NCBI GenBank assembly: GCA_023078555.1
Contig: CM041197.1
Coordinates: 4,299,810-4,363,809 of the forward strand
Direction: 5' to 3'
Length of the DNA: 64,000 nucleotides
From: Ulva prolifera
Taxonomy: Eukaryota > Chlorophyta > Ulvophyceae > Ulvales > Ulvaceae
The notes beneath the pieces were generated by a model. It searched no databases, had not been told where the DNA came from, and saw only the letters and a list, made by a program, of their open reading frames with translations. Of the stretch, positions 59,612-64,000 are shown piece after piece. Both the position numbers and the translations under genes were made by a program. Each line of letters begins with the position of its first letter. Within the stretch, counting starts at the first letter, position 1.

Positions 59612-61663
59612 TTATGCTGGTCTGTTGGTTAGTCCCATGTCCCGGATGTTCTCCCACAACTTAGCCATGGGCACTCCCTTGGTCATGCAGTCGGCCACCA
59701 TATCATGAGTAGATATGTACTCTACTTGAAGCTCCCCACGTTCCACTCTGTCCTGAACAAATCGGTGGGCCACATCAATGTGCTTGGTGCGTTGATGCGC
59801 ATGCGGGTGATGAATCAGCTTGAGAGCTCCCTGATTGTCACCAAACATCATCACTGGGTCAACGCGTCTTCTGAATTCTGCTTGAAGGTCGCGCAACCAC
59901 AAAGCTTCCTTTGCTGCATGTGCCGCGGCTATGAATTCAGCCTCACACGTGGACTGTGCCACTGTGCTCTGCAATTTGGAGCTCCATGAAATAGCTCCCC
60001 CGGATCTAGTGAACACATATCCAGACGTGGACTTGCGTTTATCTAAATCCCCTGCATAGTCGGCATCACAATATCCCTTGATGCTGTTAGGGCTGGACCT
60101 TTTAAACGATAGCCCCAGCTCCTTGGTACCTGCAAGGTACCTGAGAACCTGCTTGCCAGCTTCCATGTGCTCCTGCGACGGATTTGACATGAAGCGTGCC
60201 AGCAAACCCACAGACTGCGCCAAGTCTGGCCTTGTGCAGTTTGCTAGATAGAGAAGACTTCCAATCAAACTCTGATAATGCTTCAGATCTTTCTGATTTG
60301 CAGTTCCATCAAACTTCTGCAAACTGAGTTTGACATCCAATGGAGTTTTTCTACCCTTTGCCTGAGTCATCCCAAACTTGCTGAGTAAATCAGATGCATG
60401 CTGACTCTGACCTAGCCACAGCGTTCCGGCGGCTCTGTCTCGAATGATTTCCATTCCCAAGAACAACTTTGCATCTCCTTTGTCAACGATTTCCAGCTGT
60501 TTCTTAAGAGACTCAATGATCCACTGAATTTTGTTTCTCTTCCCTGCAAGAATGAGGTCATCCACGTACACGAGCACATACGTGGGTTCCCTATCGTCAC
60601 CATCAGCTCTGAAAATGTACAGGCTCTCATCTGCGTGAGCCACTGTCATCCCCAGATTGAGCAGGCATCTCTTGAGGTGCATAAACCATGCACGCCCTGC
60701 TTGCTTTAGACCATTCATGGCCTTGTTAAGCTTCCAAACCTTTCCTTTGATTGGATAGTCTGGCGGAGGTTTGACATAGACAGTTTCTTCGAGGTCACTG
60801 TGCATGAACGCTGCTGTGACATCTAGCTGCACCAGATCCAAGTCATTCTGCACTACCTCTGACATAAGCATCCTGGCCGTAGCATACTTGCTGACCGGTG
60901 CATAAACCTCAACGTAGTCAATGCCCTCCTTTTGCTCACATCCCATGGCCACGAATCGGGCTCTGAATCGCTCAATTCGGCCCAGTTCATCCTTTTTGAA
61001 CTTAAACACATACTTTGTTGGAATTGCCTTGGTTCCCGGTGGCATATCGCTGCAATCAATGACATCATACATCCCGTTTTTGATCATGTCCTGATTTTCC
61101 TTTGCGATTGCCTCATACCATTGCTCCTTGTCCAGTCTGAACTTGATTTCATGGAATGTTCTGGGTTCCTCCTGCAAATCTGCATGATATGCCCTGTAAT
61201 CTGCATATCTAGCTGGTGGCCCGGTGTTTCGCTTTGGCCTGCCAAATTGTGCTGGTGGCTCCCCAGCCTCTGGCTCATGTGCTATCTGATCCTGCATCAC
61301 CTGCTCCCCAGGAGCATGATCGTCCAGTTCCTCTGGGTCCTGTAGATCTGATGCGACTGATGCATCTTCCAATTCTGGCATGTCTGCATCAATCATTCCC
61401 TGTTCCTGTGCAGCTACCGGCAGGTCCTGTGCAGCTGCCACCTGACCATCATTGTCATGTGCATTCAGCTCAGCCTCATCTAGATGTTCATGCGGTTCAT
61501 GCACTTCATCTGCATCATCTATTTGCTGTCCTGCAACTTCTGGCTCATGCATAGGCATTTCATCTTGTTGCTGTACGTCTTGTTGCTGAACACCTGCACC
61601 TTCCTGCTGCTGGATACCTGCGGCTGCAGGGTGGAAATCCTGCTGCTGCAACATTCTCCCCAT
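59612..61663 (-). CDS. copia reverse transcriptase and RNase H
   Basis: This frame encodes the 3' half of a copia polyprotein. After an acidic, Gln-rich linker (about residues 1-130) comes the RT entry region with KYVFKFKKDELGRIERFRAR, then LDVTAAFMHSDLEETVYVKP, the catalytic YVDD in VLVYVDDLILAG and the later FLGMEIIRD. RNase H follows with YCDADYAGDLDKRKSTSGY and CEAEFIAAAHAAKEALWLRD. The frame ends shortly before the purine tract. There is a stop a few codons upstream of the first ATG, so translation of this part would need a shift from the overlapping upstream frame. Apart from that the frame has no stops, indicating a recent insertion. Confidence 0.93.
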   Translation of the reverse strand: MGRMLQQQDFHPAAAGIQQQEGAGVQQQDVQQQDEMPMHEPEVAGQQIDDADEVHEPHEHLDEAELNAHDNDGQVAAAQDLPVAAQEQGMIDADMPELEDASVASDLQDPEELDDHAPGEQVMQDQIAHEPEAGEPPAQFGRPKRNTGPPARYADYRAYHADLQEEPRTFHEIKFRLDKEQWYEAIAKENQDMIKNGMYDVIDCSDMPPGTKAIPTKYVFKFKKDELGRIERFRARFVAMGCEQKEGIDYVEVYAPVSKYATARMLMSEVVQNDLDLVQLDVTAAFMHSDLEETVYVKPPPDYPIKGKVWKLNKAMNGLKQAGRAWFMHLKRCLLNLGMTVAHADESLYIFRADGDDREPTYVLVYVDDLILAGKRNKIQWIIESLKKQLEIVDKGDAKLFLGMEIIRDRAAGTLWLGQSQHASDLLSKFGMTQAKGRKTPLDVKLSLQKFDGTANQKDLKHYQSLIGSLLYLANCTRPDLAQSVGLLARFMSNPSQEHMEAGKQVLRYLAGTKELGLSFKRSSPNSIKGYCDADYAGDLDKRKSTSGYVFTRSGGAISWSSKLQSTVAQSTCEAEFIAAAHAAKEALWLRDLQAEFRRRVDPVMMFGDNQGALKLIHHPHAHQRTKHIDVAHRFVQDRVERGELQVEYISTHDMVADCMTKGVPMAKLWENIRDMGLTNRPA

Positions 61664-64000
61664 GTACGTTGCAATACGTTGTCACTGAAATCGATGCCTT
61701 CGTCTGTGCAAGACTTGTCCGTCATCCATGGCCCAGGCGCATTTTCGTCGAATCTGACGTGTCTAGATTCTGTCACTTTGAACCTGTCACCATCCGGAAT
61801 CAGGATCCGGTACGCCTTGGATGACTGTGAGTAACCAATCATGGTACCCACCACTGATCGCTCATCAAGCTTATTTCTCTTCTGTTCGGGTACTTGAACA
61901 AAAGCCTTGCACCCAAAAACTCTGAGTGCATCGCAGCTTGGTTTAATCCCCCAGAATAACTCATATGGAGTCTTCTTTCTGCGTGTGGAGGCTGTCATGT
62001 TGTACAGCTTCACAGCCGTATTCAAAGCCTCCTCCCACATGCATGCTGGTGCATGTGATTCGAACATCAAAGCCCGCAGTTTTTCCATAAGTGACCGATT
62101 TGATCTTTCAACTCTGCCATTCTGCTCTGGTGTGTAAACGCAGCTTTTCTGATGTTTGATGAATTGCGAGTCCAAAAACTTTCGAACTCTGGCATTTATG
62201 AACTCAGACCCGTAGTCTGACCTCATGAACAACATCTGCTGCCTGGACAAATGTTGCAGCTGCCCCAGCGCGAACGTCAATCGCTCCGGTATGTCAGCTT
62301 TTGATTTGACACATACCACTGCTATCATGCGAGAGTAGTCATCGATCATGACCACAGCATATCTTGCACCTGATATACTCGGCAGTGGGAATGGACCCAT
62401 GGTGTCCACGTGAACCAGTGTCATTGGCTTGTCAGCGATTGACTCAGATTCATCGAAAGGCAACTTGGCTTGATGCGCTTTCATGCAAGACTCACAGACA
62501 TGGCTTGGTGCACCTAGCTTCTCTGGCATGCATTTCAAACAATCATGTTTGCACATGTGTTTGATAACAGTGGGCGATGGATGCCCTAGTCGCTTGTGAA
62601 GCAAGTCATATGAGACATGAAAAACTTCCAGCGGTTCCGCCCATGACACAGTCTTGGGCTTCTCATAACTCTGCTGAGTTACAGATGTCTCATAGAATCC
62701 ACCAGACAACTTGCCGATGATCACTTCTCTGCCACCCACTGTGGCGATGACATCATGCTCTCCAAAACTGAGTCTAGATTTTGAAGACTTGGCTGCTTTG
62801 CTAACTGAAATCAAGTTTGCTGTCACTGTTGGCACGTACAATGCCCCTGTGATCTGCAGCTTGAAACCTTCTTGCACTGCAATCTCGTAGTCCACGAGAC
62901 CCAGCGCCCTGTGTTTCTCACCCCCACCCATCTGCACACTTCTGTTAGCTGTGCTGGCAAAAGGCGTGTAGCTCTTCACGGCTACACCTGACTTGAAATT
63001 CGCCACATGTACGTTTGTTCCTGAGTCAAACAAAACTCTTTGCAGCTTCCCCTGAATGTGCATTTCACCCGCTGCAGCGTGATTTGCGACATGATAAACA
63101 AAATCGTCATCTTCATGATGTAAATTAGGTACCCACGGAGTCATGAAGTCATGCTGTTGCATCAAGGCACGCGCATCCTTGGAAATTGTGGGCTGGGTAG
63201 TCCCGAGGAAAATGCTAACCAAATCCTTGTTTGATATTCCTGGATACTTCTCATGTATCATCATCATTGTTGGCAATACATTTCTGACAGTGTGGATGCT
63301 GATTCCAGTGCTGTTTTCCATGAGAACTTTGCATGCTTTTGCGCAGTTCATCAAATTGAAAACGTCTCCAGTGTCCACCACATGTTCCTCTACCTCATCA
63401 GCACTGGGGCTGTCTACAACTTCTGACACGTTGTATACAAGATAGTTGCACATAGCTGGCGGGTCTTTTTCTGCTCGACTGGCGTTTTGGTCAGTAGGAG
63501 TTTGCATTTTCAAAGCTGGACAATCCGGTTTACGATGTCCTTTCTTTCCACAGTTGAAACATTTCCCTGTAAAACGCTTCGATTTTGGTGGATCCTCTGC
63601 TTTTGGCTTATGCGATCTCCTAGGTGGCGGGGCTTTGGCTTGTCTGCCACCTGAATTCTGCACATGGAACGCTTGGAGCTCCGATTCCAATTGTTCCATC
63701 GAAGAGTCTGGCTGCTCCTCGAGCAGTCGATTGCAAAATTCATTTAGAGTCATGCTCTTGACGGTTTGAGACATGCATCTTTTGAAAATTGTATACTCCG
63801 GACCAAGCCCTCTCATGACCGCGTGAATGATTTCATCATCCGGGACACGAATTCCACAGCCATCTAACATTCTGCATTGCAGAGTCTTGGCTCTGCTAGC
63901 GAACTCAAATGCTGTTTCTTTTTCTTCCCGCCGCAACGCGTGCAGCTCATCCCTCATCCGATTCTTTGCACCGAGAGATTCAGTCGTGAATATGCTTTCC
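61519..64000 (-). CDS. copia gag, protease and integrase (5' end beyond window)
   Basis: The frame is open to the window edge. In order it shows a UBN2-type gag region (GLGPEYTIFKR), a CCHC zinc knuckle (CFNCGKKGHRKPDC), an aspartic protease DSG in VLFDSGTNVHVAN, the pre-integrase zinc finger (HKRLGHPSP and CESCMKAH), and an integrase core with the three acidic residues in VHVDTMGPF, RSDYGSEF and PEQNGRVERSN. It ends with the integrase C-terminal region (GCKAFVQVPEQKRNKLDERS) and then a Ser/Lys-rich run to a stop at 61519. It overlaps the RT frame by 145 bp in another frame. A copia polyprotein is normally one frame, so a single indel, a programmed shift or a sequence error are the options. 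Confidence 0.92.
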   Translation of the reverse strand, partial: ESIFTTESLGAKNRMRDELHALRREEKETAFEFASRAKTLQCRMLDGCGIRVPDDEIIHAVMRGLGPEYTIFKRCMSQTVKSMTLNEFCNRLLEEQPDSSMEQLESELQAFHVQNSGGRQAKAPPPRRSHKPKAEDPPKSKRFTGKCFNCGKKGHRKPDCPALKMQTPTDQNASRAEKDPPAMCNYLVYNVSEVVDSPSADEVEEHVVDTGDVFNLMNCAKACKVLMENSTGISIHTVRNVLPTMMMIHEKYPGISNKDLVSIFLGTTQPTISKDARALMQQHDFMTPWVPNLHHEDDDFVYHVANHAAAGEMHIQGKLQRVLFDSGTNVHVANFKSGVAVKSYTPFASTANRSVQMGGGEKHRALGLVDYEIAVQEGFKLQITGALYVPTVTANLISVSKAAKSSKSRLSFGEHDVIATVGGREVIIGKLSGGFYETSVTQQSYEKPKTVSWAEPLEVFHVSYDLLHKRLGHPSPTVIKHMCKHDCLKCMPEKLGAPSHVCESCMKAHQAKLPFDESESIADKPMTLVHVDTMGPFPLPSISGARYAVVMIDDYSRMIAVVCVKSKADIPERLTFALGQLQHLSRQQMLFMRSDYGSEFINARVRKFLDSQFIKHQKSCVYTPEQNGRVERSNRSLMEKLRALMFESHAPACMWEEALNTAVKLYNMTASTRRKKTPYELFWGIKPSCDALRVFGCKAFVQVPEQKRNKLDERSVVGTMIGYSQSSKAYRILIPDGDRFKVTESRHVRFDENAPGPWMTDKSCTDEGIDFSDNVLQRTWGECCSSRISTLQPQVSSSRKVQVFSNKTYSNKMKCLCMSQKLQDSK

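Larger units (their letters stand above)
59288..64000 (-). mobile_element. Ty1/copia LTR retrotransposon, 5' end beyond the window
   Basis: The order on the minus strand is gag with zinc knuckle, aspartic protease, integrase, reverse transcriptase, RNase H, purine tract and 3' LTR. Integrase before RT is the defining order of Ty1/copia. The 5' LTR, primer-binding site and start of gag lie beyond position 64000, so the age of the insertion cannot be read from LTR divergence here. It is near the WD40 gene but does not interrupt any gene seen. Confidence 0.93.

Overview
The window looks like nuclear DNA of a green alga, most likely a chlorophyte of the Chlorophyceae; this is an inference, not a species call. 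The reasons are GC-rich, alanine-rich coding exons split by many short to medium spliceosomal introns, donors mostly GTGCGC/GTGTGC, acceptors often in a TGCATGCAG context, a tandem family of TKL-type membrane kinases with an HGDL catalytic loop, and a Ty1/copia retrotransposon. Every gene that I can support lies on the minus strand.

Positions 2956-51030 hold a head-to-tail array of five paralogous receptor-like protein kinase genes (here RLK1 to RLK5, left to right). Each has the same eight-exon structure: exon 1 signal peptide plus a short AEDIL motif; exon 2 Cys-containing, possibly beta-helical ectodomain; exon 3 second ectodomain part, one transmembrane helix, Ser/Gly-rich juxtamembrane region and the glycine loop; exon 4 VAIK lysine and helix C; exon 5 HGDLNPSN catalytic loop; exon 6 DFG, activation segment and PE; exon 7 end of the kinase domain; exon 8 long C-terminal tail. 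I placed all splice sites by reading, and the spliced lengths are multiples of three for all five (1159, 1185, 1173, 1206 and 1240 residues). Exons 4, 5 and 6 are exactly 209, 183 and 254 bp in every copy. RLK1 and RLK5 form one subtype and RLK2, RLK3 and RLK4 another. A decayed partial copy (23175-24067) sits just downstream of RLK3.

At 54342-56813 is a four-exon gene for a WD40 protein resembling WDR5/Swd3 (412 residues), with an Ala-rich insertion in its last exon. From 59288 to the right edge lies a Ty1/copia element on the minus strand: a 281-bp 3' LTR, an RT/RNase H frame and a gag/protease/integrase frame that is cut by the window edge. The two frames are offset.

The non-coding DNA is rich in small mobile elements. 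Two 102-bp hAT-like MITEs have 8-bp target duplications (8847-8948 and 43756-43857). A 1584-bp element with long terminal inverted repeats and a perfect 8-bp duplication lies at 40066-41649. There are also a foldback hairpin, a dispersed SINE/MITE-like repeat and several minisatellites. The most notable system is the kinase array itself: an ectodomain and C-terminal tail that I cannot match to a named domain, joined to a non-RD TKL kinase whose core is held nearly constant while the ectodomains diverge.
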